This document shows positions 16,337 through 24,932 of a stretch of 64,000 bases of DNA, piece after piece. The stretch's first letter is position 1, and each line of letters begins with the position of its first letter. The stretch is from Bacillota bacterium (GTDB lineage: Bacteria > Bacillota > Clostridia > Lachnospirales > Lachnospiraceae): the NCBI GenBank assembly GCA_023458035.1, contig JAEXAX010000002.1:36214-100213 (forward strand), written 5' to 3'. The notes below the pieces were generated by a model that saw only the letters and a list, made by a program, of their open reading frames with translations, was not told the DNA's origin and did no database searches. Position numbers and translations under genes: made by a program.

Positions 16337-17096
16337 AGGTTTGACAGATTTCATTAAAGGCATTCGTATCGCCTTTTCCATGTATTCGACCTTGCCGATG
16401 GGACGTCCCCGTTGGGAAGAGGCGGATATGCGGTTGGTGATGAGCGGCTTTCCGCTGATCGGACCGGTAATCGGTGCCCTTGGCTGGGGTTTTGTTTTGC
16501 TCTGCCAAAGAATGAACTGGCCGGTTCAGGTGATGTCCGGTGGCCAACTGCTGTTGATGATTCTCGTCACCGGCGGTATTCATCTGGATGGATTCATGGA
16601 CACCATGGATGCCTGGAAGAGCTACAGTGACTTTGAGAAACGGCGCGCCATCTTAAAGGATCCGCATATCGGCGGCTTTGCGCTGATTTACGGTGCATCC
16701 TATCTGATTGTATTGACTATCGCTTACAGCCTGCTGTCCCCACATCGGGCAGTATTGTTGATCGGTCTGTATATGCTCAGCCGCCTGGCCAGTGGCTTTT
16801 CGGTGATCCTGTTACCGAAAATGAGTGAGCAGGGCAGTGTGTCGTTTTTGGCTAAAGCGGCGGCTGCCAAGGCCAATCTGGTACTGCTAAGCATAGAGGC
16901 GGTCATCTGCAGTGTCGGTCTGATCCTGCTTGGCGGTTGGACAGCGGTGACCATGATCGGCCTACAGCTGATATTATTTATGCTGTATGCCCTCTGGTCC
17001 AAACGGAATTTCGGCGGAACGAACGGAGACACCGCCGGTGCCTTTTTACAGGCTTCGGAACTTTGTTTGCTGCTGGTCATCGGTCTGTGGCCGTAG
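16329..17096 (+). CDS. cobS: Adenosylcobinamide-GDP ribazoletransferase (cobalamin synthase)
   Basis: The 255-residue integral membrane enzyme joins adenosylcobinamide-GDP to alpha-ribazole (phosphate). The diagnostic motif GGIHLDGFMDTMD and RRAILKDPHIGGFA are present, with several hydrophobic helices around them. The C-terminal GGTNGDTAGAFLQ block is also typical. The start overlaps the end of cobU. Confidence 0.95.
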   Translation: MIKGLTDFIKGIRIAFSMYSTLPMGRPRWEEADMRLVMSGFPLIGPVIGALGWGFVLLCQRMNWPVQVMSGGQLLLMILVTGGIHLDGFMDTMDAWKSYSDFEKRRAILKDPHIGGFALIYGASYLIVLTIAYSLLSPHRAVLLIGLYMLSRLASGFSVILLPKMSEQGSVSFLAKAAAAKANLVLLSIEAVICSVGLILLGGWTAVTMIGLQLILFMLYALWSKRNFGGTNGDTAGAFLQASELCLLLVIGLWP

Positions 17097-17159
17097 CCTG
17101 TCGATCCGCTGCCGGAAATGCTTCGGGAGCAGAAAACATGATAATATAAGGAGAACGAT

Positions 17160-17528
17160 ATGATTCTGATCATTGGCGGTCGTTATCAGGGGCGACACCG
17201 CTTTGCAAATACCCTGTCTGGTACGGGACAGGTAATTGATACCGCCTTTGCCACGGTGATGGAGCGATTGCAGACAGATCTGGGAGAAGCGCTTGGCAGC
17301 CTGCCGGAAGCGGAGCTGTTGACAGTTACCGAAGGCATCATCAAGCAGCTGTTACCGCAGTGGCAGCAGAAAACGCTCATTTTGGAAGAGAGTGGTAGCG
17401 GTATCATACCGACAGATCGGGACAGTCGAATGGCCGGCTGGGTGAACGGTTGTCTGAACCGTATGTTGGCTGCACAGGCGGAAGCGGTGTATCGGGTATT
17501 TTGTGGTCTGGGCTACAGGCTGGACTAA
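17160..17528 (+). CDS. Short CobU-like protein with a degenerate P-loop
   Basis: The 122-residue protein begins MILIIGGRYQGRHRFA, which aligns with the P-loop region of CobU but lacks the Lys-Ser/Thr of a working Walker A. Its second half (EESGSGIIPTDRDSR followed by NGCLNRMLAAQAEAVYRVFCGL) resembles the C-terminal part of CobU. The middle of CobU, including the guanylylated His, is absent. It is a compact paralogue set between cobS and cobC, with a good AAGGAG site. It may be a partner or regulator of CobU or CobS; kinase activity is unlikely. Confidence 0.6.
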   Translation: MILIIGGRYQGRHRFANTLSGTGQVIDTAFATVMERLQTDLGEALGSLPEAELLTVTEGIIKQLLPQWQQKTLILEESGSGIIPTDRDSRMAGWVNGCLNRMLAAQAEAVYRVFCGLGYRLD

Positions 17529-17597
17529 ATTAGAACAAGATAGTAAGAAAGAGCAAGCATTCAGAGAGGCGGTGACGGGGTCACCGAAACAGGATTC

Positions 17598-18146
17598 ATG
17601 AAGATATATTTAATTCGACACGGTATTACACAGGGAAATCTGGAACAGCGTTATGTCGGGCAGTCCGATATTCCGCTGTGTGAGCAGGGGATCGAAGCCC
17701 TGCGACAGGGGAGCTATCCGCCGGTGGACGCGGTCTATGCCAGTCCGCTGCAGCGGGCACTGCAGACAGCGGCCATTCTCTATCCGGATCAACCGGCCAA
17801 GCCGATCGAAAAGTTAAAGGAAATCCATTTTGGGATCTTTGAGAACCGGCATTATAGTGAAATGCGTGACTGTCAGCCGTATCGGGACTGGCTGGACAGT
17901 CAGTGCACCACACCGATTCCCGGTGGAGAAAGCTTTGCCTCTTTTACCAAGCGCAGTCTGGAGGGTTTCGGTGAGGTGATAAAAGAGGCTCTGGCAGAGG
18001 GCAATGAGAGCATCGCCATCGTCGCCCACGGCGGCACCATTCGCTCGATTTTGATGACCTATGTGGATCCGCAGAAGGGCTTTTATGACTGGCAGATCGA
18101 CAATGGTGCCGTCATCGAGTTGGAGGATAGCATATGCCGGAAGTAA
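17598..18146 (+). CDS. cobC: Histidine phosphatase family, probable alpha-ribazole phosphatase
   Basis: The 182-residue protein has the histidine phosphatase signature LIRHGITQGN with the phospho-accepting His, GQSDIPLCEQG, and the second His in VAHGGTIRS. The position between cobS and cbiB supports removal of the phosphate from alpha-ribazole-5'-phosphate or from cobalamin-5'-phosphate. A 6-bp hairpin (17571-17585) sits just before the ribosome-binding site. The family is broad, so the role rests mostly on context. Confidence 0.82.
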   Translation: MKIYLIRHGITQGNLEQRYVGQSDIPLCEQGIEALRQGSYPPVDAVYASPLQRALQTAAILYPDQPAKPIEKLKEIHFGIFENRHYSEMRDCQPYRDWLDSQCTTPIPGGESFASFTKRSLEGFGEVIKEALAEGNESIAIVAHGGTIRSILMTYVDPQKGFYDWQIDNGAVIELEDSICRK

Positions 18147-19162
18147 GTCAGTGGTGGCTGGCCTGGCTGTACCTGCGACCGGCTGTGTTGGGCCTGGCCT
18201 TTGGTCTGGATCTGCTGCTTGGAGATCCCTTTGGCAGCTTTCATCCGGTGGTCTGGATCGGTCGTTTGATCAGTGCTTTAATCAAGCGTGCGGAACGTAA
18301 AAAATTAACACCAAAACAGGGCGTACGTGCCGGACGCAGACTGGTGCTATTGGTGTTATTGGCAACAGCTGTGATCAGCGGTCTGCTGATCGTCATATCG
18401 TATCTGATTCATCCGCTATGCGGCCTGGTCATCGAAACCTGGTTTGCTTATCAGCTGTTGGCCCTTCGTTGCTTAAAAACCGAAGCCATGAAGGTGCAGG
18501 CAGCCTTATCACAGGAAGCAGAGTCAGAGCAGCGGCTGGCTGCCGGGCGAACGGCTGTCGGTCGAATCGTCGGTCGGGATGTTTCGCAGCTGGATGAGGC
18601 AGCAGTAATCCGGGCAACTGTTGAAACAGTGGCGGAAAATACCACCGATGGGGTGATAGCGCCGTTATTGTATCTGCTATTGTTCGGTCTGCCGGGTATG
18701 GCAGTTTACAAGGCGATCAATACCATGGATTCTATGGTGGGCTATAAAAACGAACGCTTTCTACATCTCGGCCGGGCGGCCGCCCGCTTGGATGATGTGG
18801 CGAATTTCATACCGGCCAGACTATCTGCCCTGCTGTTGCTGGCAGCCGGTTTTGGCAAGCGGTATGAAAGAGCGGCAGGATGGCGAATTTGGCGGCGGGA
18901 CAGACGCTGTCATGAAAGCCCAAACTCGGCCCAAACCGAGTCGGCAGTGGCCGGATTATTGGGCATCCGATTGGCCGGACCGGCTGTCTATTTCGGACAG
19001 ACAAAAGAGAAACCCTATATCGGGGATGACCTGCGGCCGATCGAGGCGGCTGATATCAGCCGGACCTGCAGTCTTTTGTACCGGGCGGCCACAATCGCCC
19101 TGATCATGTTTATGGCAGTTGCCGCAGCTTGCCTATGGTTCGTGTATCGGATGAGTGTATAA
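18134..19162 (+). CDS. cbiB: Adenosylcobinamide-phosphate synthase (CbiB)
   Basis: The 342-residue membrane protein attaches (R)-1-amino-2-propanol phosphate to adenosylcobyric acid. It has the family start GLDLLLGDPFGSFHPVVWIG, the VAENTTDGVIAPLLY block and AINTMDSMVGYKN. A basic insert with duplicated Arg-rich stretches lies at about residues 240-260. It overlaps cobC by 13 bases. Confidence 0.93.
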   Translation: MPEVSQWWLAWLYLRPAVLGLAFGLDLLLGDPFGSFHPVVWIGRLISALIKRAERKKLTPKQGVRAGRRLVLLVLLATAVISGLLIVISYLIHPLCGLVIETWFAYQLLALRCLKTEAMKVQAALSQEAESEQRLAAGRTAVGRIVGRDVSQLDEAAVIRATVETVAENTTDGVIAPLLYLLLFGLPGMAVYKAINTMDSMVGYKNERFLHLGRAAARLDDVANFIPARLSALLLLAAGFGKRYERAAGWRIWRRDRRCHESPNSAQTESAVAGLLGIRLAGPAVYFGQTKEKPYIGDDLRPIEAADISRTCSLLYRAATIALIMFMAVAAACLWFVYRMSV

Positions 19163-19178
19163 GGAAGGAAGAACAAAG

Positions 19179-20276
19179 TTGGAGTCTAAGATCAGACATG
19201 GCGGAGATATTTATAATAATCGGGTAGAGCTGGACCTATCGGTCAACTGTAACCCACTTGGCCTGCCGGAAGCAGTCCGTCTGGCAGCCGTGCAGGCAGT
19301 GGCTGACTGCGGTCATTATCCGGATACTGACTGCGGGAAGTTGCGTCAAGCCTTGTCAAAAGCTGAAGGACTGGATCCGCAGTGGTATATCTTTGGCAAT
19401 GGCGCGGCCTCTATTTTGTATCAGAGCCTGCAAAGTCTCAGACCGAAAACCGTATTGCTCCCGGCTCCCGGCTTTGTCGAGTACGAGCGGGCGGCAGCGG
19501 CAGTAGGAGCCAAGTGTCGTTACTATCGCAGTATGGAGAAAGATTTAGACGGAGTAGAAATCGATAGACCTTGGGAGGTCTTTCCTTCTATAGAGGAGGC
19601 TTTGCAGCCGGATATCGATTTACTGATTCTTTGCCGACCGAATAATCCGAGCGGGGATATCATCGGCCGGGATCGTCTGCAGAAGATTGTAAAGCGAGCA
19701 AACGATTCCGATACCACCGTGTTGGTTGATGAATGTTTTATGGATCTGACAGATGTAAGTATCTCTGCGCAGGAAAGCCTGCCTCCGGTTTTGCGGCAGG
19801 GCGATTTGCGAGAGGCAAACCTGATCCTCCTAAAGGCCTTTACCAAGACCTATGCCATGCCGGGTTTGCGTCTTGGCTATGCCATCGTACCAAAGGAGGA
19901 GCTGCGGGAGCGGATTTTGACGACTCAGCCCAGCTGGGAGGTGTCCATTCCGGCACAGGCCGCCGGTGTGGCGGCCTTACAGGAAACGGATTATCTGACA
20001 GAAGGCAGGTGGCTGATCAAGACACAGCGAAAGGTGCTGACAGAAGGGATGAAAGGTCTGGGGATGGCGGTTTATCCGTCACAGGCGAATTATCTGCTGT
20101 TTTATGATCGTCGTATCGGAGATCTGTATCGAAAATTATTAAGACAAGGCATACTGATTCGCGACTGCAGTGATTATCAGGGCATGGGTGCAGGCTGGTA
20201 CCGCATCTGCGTAGCAAAAGAACAAGAAAATCAGAGCTTATTACAGGCGCTGTCGCGTCTGATGGAGGAAGTGTAA
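19179..20276 (+). CDS. cobD: Threonine-phosphate decarboxylase
   Basis: This PLP enzyme of aminotransferase fold I makes (R)-1-amino-2-propanol O-2-phosphate for CbiB. It shows the N-terminal HGGDIYNN and LDLSVNCNPLGLP, the LCRPNNPSGD loop, and the PLP-binding Lys in LLKAFTKTYAMPGLRLGY. The probable start is the TTG at 19179 (365 residues), ten bases after GGAAGG; a GTG at 19155 would overlap cbiB. The stop overlaps the next start by one base. Confidence 0.92.
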   Translation: MESKIRHGGDIYNNRVELDLSVNCNPLGLPEAVRLAAVQAVADCGHYPDTDCGKLRQALSKAEGLDPQWYIFGNGAASILYQSLQSLRPKTVLLPAPGFVEYERAAAAVGAKCRYYRSMEKDLDGVEIDRPWEVFPSIEEALQPDIDLLILCRPNNPSGDIIGRDRLQKIVKRANDSDTTVLVDECFMDLTDVSISAQESLPPVLRQGDLREANLILLKAFTKTYAMPGLRLGYAIVPKEELRERILTTQPSWEVSIPAQAAGVAALQETDYLTEGRWLIKTQRKVLTEGMKGLGMAVYPSQANYLLFYDRRIGDLYRKLLRQGILIRDCSDYQGMGAGWYRICVAKEQENQSLLQALSRLMEEV

Positions 20277-21739
20277 TGGCAAAATGCATCATGGTGCAAG
20301 GCACCATGTCAAATGTCGGGAAGAGCTTATTGGCGGCCGGCCTGTGCCGGGTCTTTGCGAAAGACGGCTATTCTGTGGCTCCGTTTAAATCCCAGAATAT
20401 GGCCTTAAACTCCTACATCACCCATGACGGCAAGGAGATGGGGCGGGCGCAGGTATTACAGGCACAGGCGGCCGGTGTAGCACCGGATGTGCGGATGAAC
20501 CCGGTGCTCTTAAAGCCGACCGGCTTTATGGGCTCGCAGGTGATCGTAAACGGAACGGCCATCGGGACCCTGCCGGCCAAAGAATATTACCGGATGAAGC
20601 ATACTTTAATTCCGGAGGTCAAAAAGGCGTATGACAGTCTGGCGGCGGAATATGACATCATTGTCATAGAAGGGGCCGGCAGTCCGGCTGAGATCAATCT
20701 GCAAAAGGACGACTTTGTCAATATGGGTCTGGCCGCCATGCTGGATGCACCGGTGCTTTTGGTTGGAGATATTGACCGTGGCGGTGTGTTTGCCCAGCTG
20801 GTCGGCACCTATCAATTATTATCCGATGAAGACAGGGCACGCATCAGAGGTCTGATCATCAATAAATTCCGTGGTGATGTCAGCATCCTAGAGCCGGGCT
20901 TAGATATGTTAAAGCCCTATGTGCCGGTACCATTTCTCGGCGTGGTGCCGCATATGCAGCTGGAATTGGAAGAAGAGGACAGTCAGGGACGGATCTTAGA
21001 CGAACAGCAAGCGGCGGCAGAGATCGACATCGTAGTCATCCGTTTGCCCTATATGTCAAATTATACGGACTTTGATGCTTTCAGACATTGCCTGGGCGTC
21101 AGAGTGCGCTTTGTCACAAAGCCGGAGCAGCTGGATGCAGCCGCCATGATCTGCCTGCCGGGCAGTAAGAACACCATCGCCGATCTGGACTGGCTGCGAC
21201 AAAACGGATTGGCGGAGAAGCTGACCAAGCTGGCTGCGGACGGGAAGCTGATCTTTGGTATCTGCGGTGGCTTTCAGATGCTTGGACAGGCGATTTCCGA
21301 TCCGCAGGGCATGGAAAATGCCGATTGTCCGGAGACGACCGGCCTTGGTCTGTTGGCACATGCCACTGTGCTGGCTCATGAAAAGAAACTTTCTCAGACG
21401 ACCGGAACATTGGGGCAGATTAAAGGCAGTCTGCAGGCCTTATCTGGCTGTCATTATGAAGGCTATGAAATTCATCTTGGCCTCAGTCTGGTGGCTGGGG
21501 AAGTACCGCCGGTCTTACTCGGTGACGGAACTGTTTACGGAACTTATCTGCATGGCTTTTTTGACCACCAGGAGATCTTGAAGGCGGTTGTTCATACGCT
21601 GGCGAAGCGCTGCGGCTTCGAGTATAATGAGGAGATTCTGTCACAGGCAACCTTTCGCGAGCAGGAGTTTGATAAGCTCGAAGCCCTGATGCGTGACAGC
21701 CTGGATATGGCCGCCATTTATCGATTATTGGAGCTGTAA
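20276..21739 (+). CDS. cbiP: Cobyric acid synthase (CbiP/CobQ)
   Basis: The 487-residue glutamine-dependent amidase adds four amide groups to the corrin ring (b, d, e and g). The N-terminal ATP domain reads MVQGTMSNVGKSLL and FKSQNMALNS, with IVIEGAGSPAEINL and VGDIDRGGVFA in the middle. The C-terminal glutaminase domain has its nucleophile in GICGGFQMLG and a late His in GTYLHGFFD. It is translationally coupled to cobD through TAATG. Confidence 0.95.
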   Translation: MAKCIMVQGTMSNVGKSLLAAGLCRVFAKDGYSVAPFKSQNMALNSYITHDGKEMGRAQVLQAQAAGVAPDVRMNPVLLKPTGFMGSQVIVNGTAIGTLPAKEYYRMKHTLIPEVKKAYDSLAAEYDIIVIEGAGSPAEINLQKDDFVNMGLAAMLDAPVLLVGDIDRGGVFAQLVGTYQLLSDEDRARIRGLIINKFRGDVSILEPGLDMLKPYVPVPFLGVVPHMQLELEEEDSQGRILDEQQAAAEIDIVVIRLPYMSNYTDFDAFRHCLGVRVRFVTKPEQLDAAAMICLPGSKNTIADLDWLRQNGLAEKLTKLAADGKLIFGICGGFQMLGQAISDPQGMENADCPETTGLGLLAHATVLAHEKKLSQTTGTLGQIKGSLQALSGCHYEGYEIHLGLSLVAGEVPPVLLGDGTVYGTYLHGFFDHQEILKAVVHTLAKRCGFEYNEEILSQATFREQEFDKLEALMRDSLDMAAIYRLLEL

Positions 21740-21802
21740 GAACAATTAAGATCGGCATCATCCGGTGACCGATACGGACTCATACATAGAAGGAGACTCT
21801 AT

Positions 21803-22435
21803 ATGAAGACAGATGCATTTGAAATCGTCAAACCGGAGGATATCGAGAAGCGTAGCTTTGAGATTATCACCGAAGAACTGGGAGAACGGAAGTTGCCGCC
21901 CGTATATGCCTCTATCATCAAACGCTGCATCCATACCAGTGCGGACTTTGATTATGCCGATAACCTGCGCTTCTCGCCGGACGCGCTGGACAGCGTGCGC
22001 ACGGCCATTCGCTTCGGGGCCAATATCGTGACCGATACCCAGATGGGCCGAAGCGGAATCAATAAGACGGAGCTGGCAAAATATGGCGGTGAGGTGCGCT
22101 GTTTTATGTCGGATGAAGACGTAGCGGCCACGGCCAAAGCCAACGGTAGTACCAGAGCAGTGGCTTCCATGGATAAGGCAGCCGCCGATCCGACCAATCT
22201 GATATTTGCCATCGGTAATGCGCCGACGGCTCTGGTGCGTCTGGCTGAGCTGATCAGGGAAGGACGATTGCGTCCGGCCCTGATCATCGGCGCACCGGTA
22301 GGCTTTGTCAATGTGGTGCCGGCCAAGGAATTGATCATGGAGTCGGGGGTTCCATATATCGTGGCAGCCGGGCGCAAAGGCGGCAGCAATATCGCAGCCT
22401 GTATCGTCAATGCGATTTTATACGACATGCGTTAA
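21803..22435 (+). CDS. cbiC: Precorrin-8X / cobalt-precorrin-8 methylmutase
   Basis: The 210-residue CbiC/CobH moves a methyl group from C11 to C12. The catalytic His lies in IKRCIHTSADFDYAD, and GANIVTDTQMGRSGI and GAPVGFVNVVPAKE are family blocks. It is the last cobalamin gene of the run. No clear terminator follows; an AT-rich gap leads to the next promoter. Confidence 0.94.
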   Translation: MKTDAFEIVKPEDIEKRSFEIITEELGERKLPPVYASIIKRCIHTSADFDYADNLRFSPDALDSVRTAIRFGANIVTDTQMGRSGINKTELAKYGGEVRCFMSDEDVAATAKANGSTRAVASMDKAAADPTNLIFAIGNAPTALVRLAELIREGRLRPALIIGAPVGFVNVVPAKELIMESGVPYIVAAGRKGGSNIAACIVNAILYDMR

Positions 22436-22514
22436 GAAAATGCATAAAAATCCACACAGCAGCGGTTGCAAATCATAAAATATGCAATAAAATTTATAAA
22501 TAAACGAAAAAACC

Positions 22515-22542
22515 TTGACTTATGCATAAAATATGATATTCT
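22515..22542 (+). promoter_or_regulatory. Promoter of the amino-acid ABC transporter
   Basis: TTGACT at 22515-22520 and TATTCT at 22537-22542 are spaced by 16 bases. The spacer contains TATGCATAAAATATG, and related TGCATAAAA or TGCAATAAAA words recur upstream (22441, 22483). These could be binding sites for an amino-acid-responsive regulator such as ArgR, but the match is only partial. Confidence 0.45.
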
Positions 22543-22599
22543 ATACCCATCACAAAAAAACAATGAGGCATATGCTAAAGTATATGGAGGAAAGATACT

Positions 22600-23445
22600 A
22601 TGAAAAAAATGATGATGTGGGTATCCGTGGTGATGATGGGAGCAGCGCTGCTTGCAGGCTGCGGTAAGAAAACGGAAAATACAGGAAGTCAGACCGGCAG
22701 CAAAACTGAAAGCCGGACAGCAGACCTGAAGACAAATGTTAGTTTACAAAATATTAAGACTTCAGGCATCCTGAAGGTCGGCACAGAGGCCGGTTTCGCA
22801 CCGTATGAGTTCATTGGCGACAATGGTGATATCGTCGGTATAGATATGGACATTGCCCGGGCTGTCGCCGATAAACTGGGTGTCAAGCTAAAGATCGAGA
22901 GCATGACCTTCGACGGTGCGCTGGTAGCGGTGCAGCAGGGGAAGATCGATCTGGTGCTGGCCGGTGTATCGGTGGATGAGGAGCGTAAGAAGGTGATGGA
23001 CTTTTCCGATAATTATGTTGATGCCAAGGAAGTGGTTGTCGTGAACACTAAAGAACAGGCTGTAAAGGCTGCTACCGGCGAAGGCTTAAAGGATAAAAAG
23101 GTCGGTGTTCAGCGCGGCAATATCGCGGATCTGTGGGTGAGTAATGCGGACAATACGAAGCCGGCCGAGATCATTCGATACGAAAAATTTGCTCAGGCCG
23201 CTACGGATTTGAAGAACGGTAAGATAGATGCCATCGTCATGGATGAGGCGCCGGCCAAAGAGCTGGTAAATGCCACCGGCGGTGACCTGACTATTATCGA
23301 AGGTGAGCCGTTATTTGTCGATCAATATGCAGCCGCCATGCAGAAGGGCAACAGCGAGCTGGCAGCCCTGGTCAATGAAGTGATCAAAGAGTTAAAAGAC
23401 TCCGGTGAATTTGATAAAATCGTTGAAAAATATTCCAACAAATAA
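22600..23445 (+). CDS. Amino-acid ABC transporter substrate-binding lipoprotein
   Basis: The 281-residue protein starts with a lipoprotein signal (MMGAALLAGCGKK) and a Ser/Thr-rich linker. It then has the family 3 binding fold: LKVGTEAGFAPYEFIG, GIDMDIARAVADKLGV and FDGALVAVQQGKIDLVLAG. It would catch a polar amino acid outside the membrane for the permease and ATPase encoded next. The family includes Gln, Arg/Lys, Cys and His binders; specificity cannot be assigned. Confidence 0.92.
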   Translation: MKKMMMWVSVVMMGAALLAGCGKKTENTGSQTGSKTESRTADLKTNVSLQNIKTSGILKVGTEAGFAPYEFIGDNGDIVGIDMDIARAVADKLGVKLKIESMTFDGALVAVQQGKIDLVLAGVSVDEERKKVMDFSDNYVDAKEVVVVNTKEQAVKAATGEGLKDKKVGVQRGNIADLWVSNADNTKPAEIIRYEKFAQAATDLKNGKIDAIVMDEAPAKELVNATGGDLTIIEGEPLFVDQYAAAMQKGNSELAALVNEVIKELKDSGEFDKIVEKYSNK

Positions 23446-23466
23446 TAAGATAAGACTATAGGTATG

Positions 23467-23494
23467 AGAGAACAAAGGACTTTTGTTCTCTTTT
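23467..23494 (+). terminator. Hairpin with T tract between binding protein and permease
   Basis: GAGAACAAA at 23468-23476 pairs with TTTGTTCTC at 23482-23490, extended by one or two pairs, followed by TTTT. It probably acts as a leaky terminator that makes more binding protein than permease. Confidence 0.6.
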
Positions 23495-23518
23495 GCCGTG
23501 TCATAAGGAGGAAGTAGA

Positions 23519-24220
23519 ATGGACTGGCTTGCATCCGTGGCGGATGGCTTTCATAATGCCTTTATCGCCAAGCAATACTATCATCTGTATCTGAAGGGTC
23601 TGCAGATTACTCTGCTGCTGTCTTTGGGTGCGGTGATCATCGGCGTGGTGATCGGTACCGTGGCCGCACTGGTCAAGGTGATTGCCAAACAAAACAAATA
23701 TTTGAAACCGCTGGAGTTTGTTTTTGACCTGTATATCACCATCATCAGGGGAACACCGGTGATGCTGCAATTATTGATTCTGTATAATTTTATTTTTGTT
23801 TCTCGCGATTCTAACCCGCTGGTAGCCGGTATCATCGGCTTCGGTATTAATTCCGGCGCTTATGTGGCAGAGATTATGCGGGCCGGCATCGCTGCGGTCG
23901 ATAAAGGGCAGATGGAAGCCGGCCGGTCTTTGGGTTTTTCGGCCGGTCAGACCATGCGCTTCATCATTTTGCCGCAGGCTTTAAAAAATGTTCTGCCGGC
24001 TTTGGGCAATGAGTTTGTATCCCTGATCAAGGAAACTTCGGTCGGCAGCGTGATCACCATTACGGATCTGACCCAGGTAGCCAATATGATCGGCAGTCGA
24101 GATTTTAATGTTCTGCCGCCGTTGTTTATCGCCGCCGGGTTCTATCTGTTGCTGGTGATTTGCATCCAGCAGCTGATCAAAATAATGGAAAGGAGGATGG
24201 CCAAGAGTGATCGTCACTGA
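23519..24220 (+). CDS. Amino-acid ABC transporter permease
   Basis: The 233-residue HisM/GlnP-type membrane protein starts with hydrophobic segments and has the EAA-loop sequence EAGRSLGFSAGQTMRFIILPQALKN split over the usual cytoplasmic loop. It also carries the family motif IRGTPVMLQLLI. It overlaps the ATPase gene by 14 bases. Only one permease gene is present, so it probably works as a homodimer. Confidence 0.93.
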   Translation: MDWLASVADGFHNAFIAKQYYHLYLKGLQITLLLSLGAVIIGVVIGTVAALVKVIAKQNKYLKPLEFVFDLYITIIRGTPVMLQLLILYNFIFVSRDSNPLVAGIIGFGINSGAYVAEIMRAGIAAVDKGQMEAGRSLGFSAGQTMRFIILPQALKNVLPALGNEFVSLIKETSVGSVITITDLTQVANMIGSRDFNVLPPLFIAAGFYLLLVICIQQLIKIMERRMAKSDRH

Positions 24221-24929
24221 GGGTTTAACAAAAATATTTCATAAGCAGCACGTTTTAAAAGGAATCGACCAGCAGATCAAAAAGGGTGAGAAGGTCGTCA
24301 TTGTCGGACCGTCCGGTTCCGGAAAATCCACCTTCCTGCGCTGTCTGAACCTGTTGGAGAAGCCGACCGGCGGCCGGATTTGGTTTGAGGGAAATGAAAT
24401 CACGGCGCCGGGCTGTGATATCAATCATATTCGTCAAAAGATGGGCATGGTCTTTCAATCCTTTAATCTTTTTCCGCATGTCACGGTTGAGGACAATATT
24501 ACCATGGCCCCCATACGTTTATTAAAGCAGTCAAAAGAGGAAGCAAGAGAGAGAGCCCATCACTTATTAAAACGCATCGGCCTGGAAGAGAAGGCGAACG
24601 CCTATCCGAAGCTACTGTCGGGCGGCCAGCAGCAGCGAATCGCCATTGCCAGAGCCCTGGCCATGAATCCGGATGTGATGCTGTTTGATGAACCGACATC
24701 AGCCCTTGATCCGGAGATGGTCGGTGAGGTACTGGGTCTGATGGAAGAGCTGGCAGCCGAAGGCATGACCATGGTCTGCGTCACGCACGAGATGGGTTTT
24801 GCCAATAAGGTGGCCACCCGTGTATTATTTATGGATAACGGTCAGGTCTGTGAGGAAGCCGCTCCGCGGGAGTTTTTTGAGAATCCGCAAAATGAACGCT
24901 TAAAAGATTTTTTGGCAAAGGTTTTATAG
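24207..24929 (+). CDS. Amino-acid ABC transporter ATP-binding protein
   Basis: The 240-residue GlnQ-type ATPase has Walker A GPSGSGKST, the Q-loop MVFQSFNLFPH, the signature LSGGQQQR, Walker B VMLFDEPTSALD and the H-loop VTHEMGFA. It powers import with the preceding permease and lipoprotein. Confidence 0.95.
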   Translation: MIVTEGLTKIFHKQHVLKGIDQQIKKGEKVVIVGPSGSGKSTFLRCLNLLEKPTGGRIWFEGNEITAPGCDINHIRQKMGMVFQSFNLFPHVTVEDNITMAPIRLLKQSKEEARERAHHLLKRIGLEEKANAYPKLLSGGQQQRIAIARALAMNPDVMLFDEPTSALDPEMVGEVLGLMEELAAEGMTMVCVTHEMGFANKVATRVLFMDNGQVCEEAAPREFFENPQNERLKDFLAKVL

Positions 24930-24932
24930 AGG

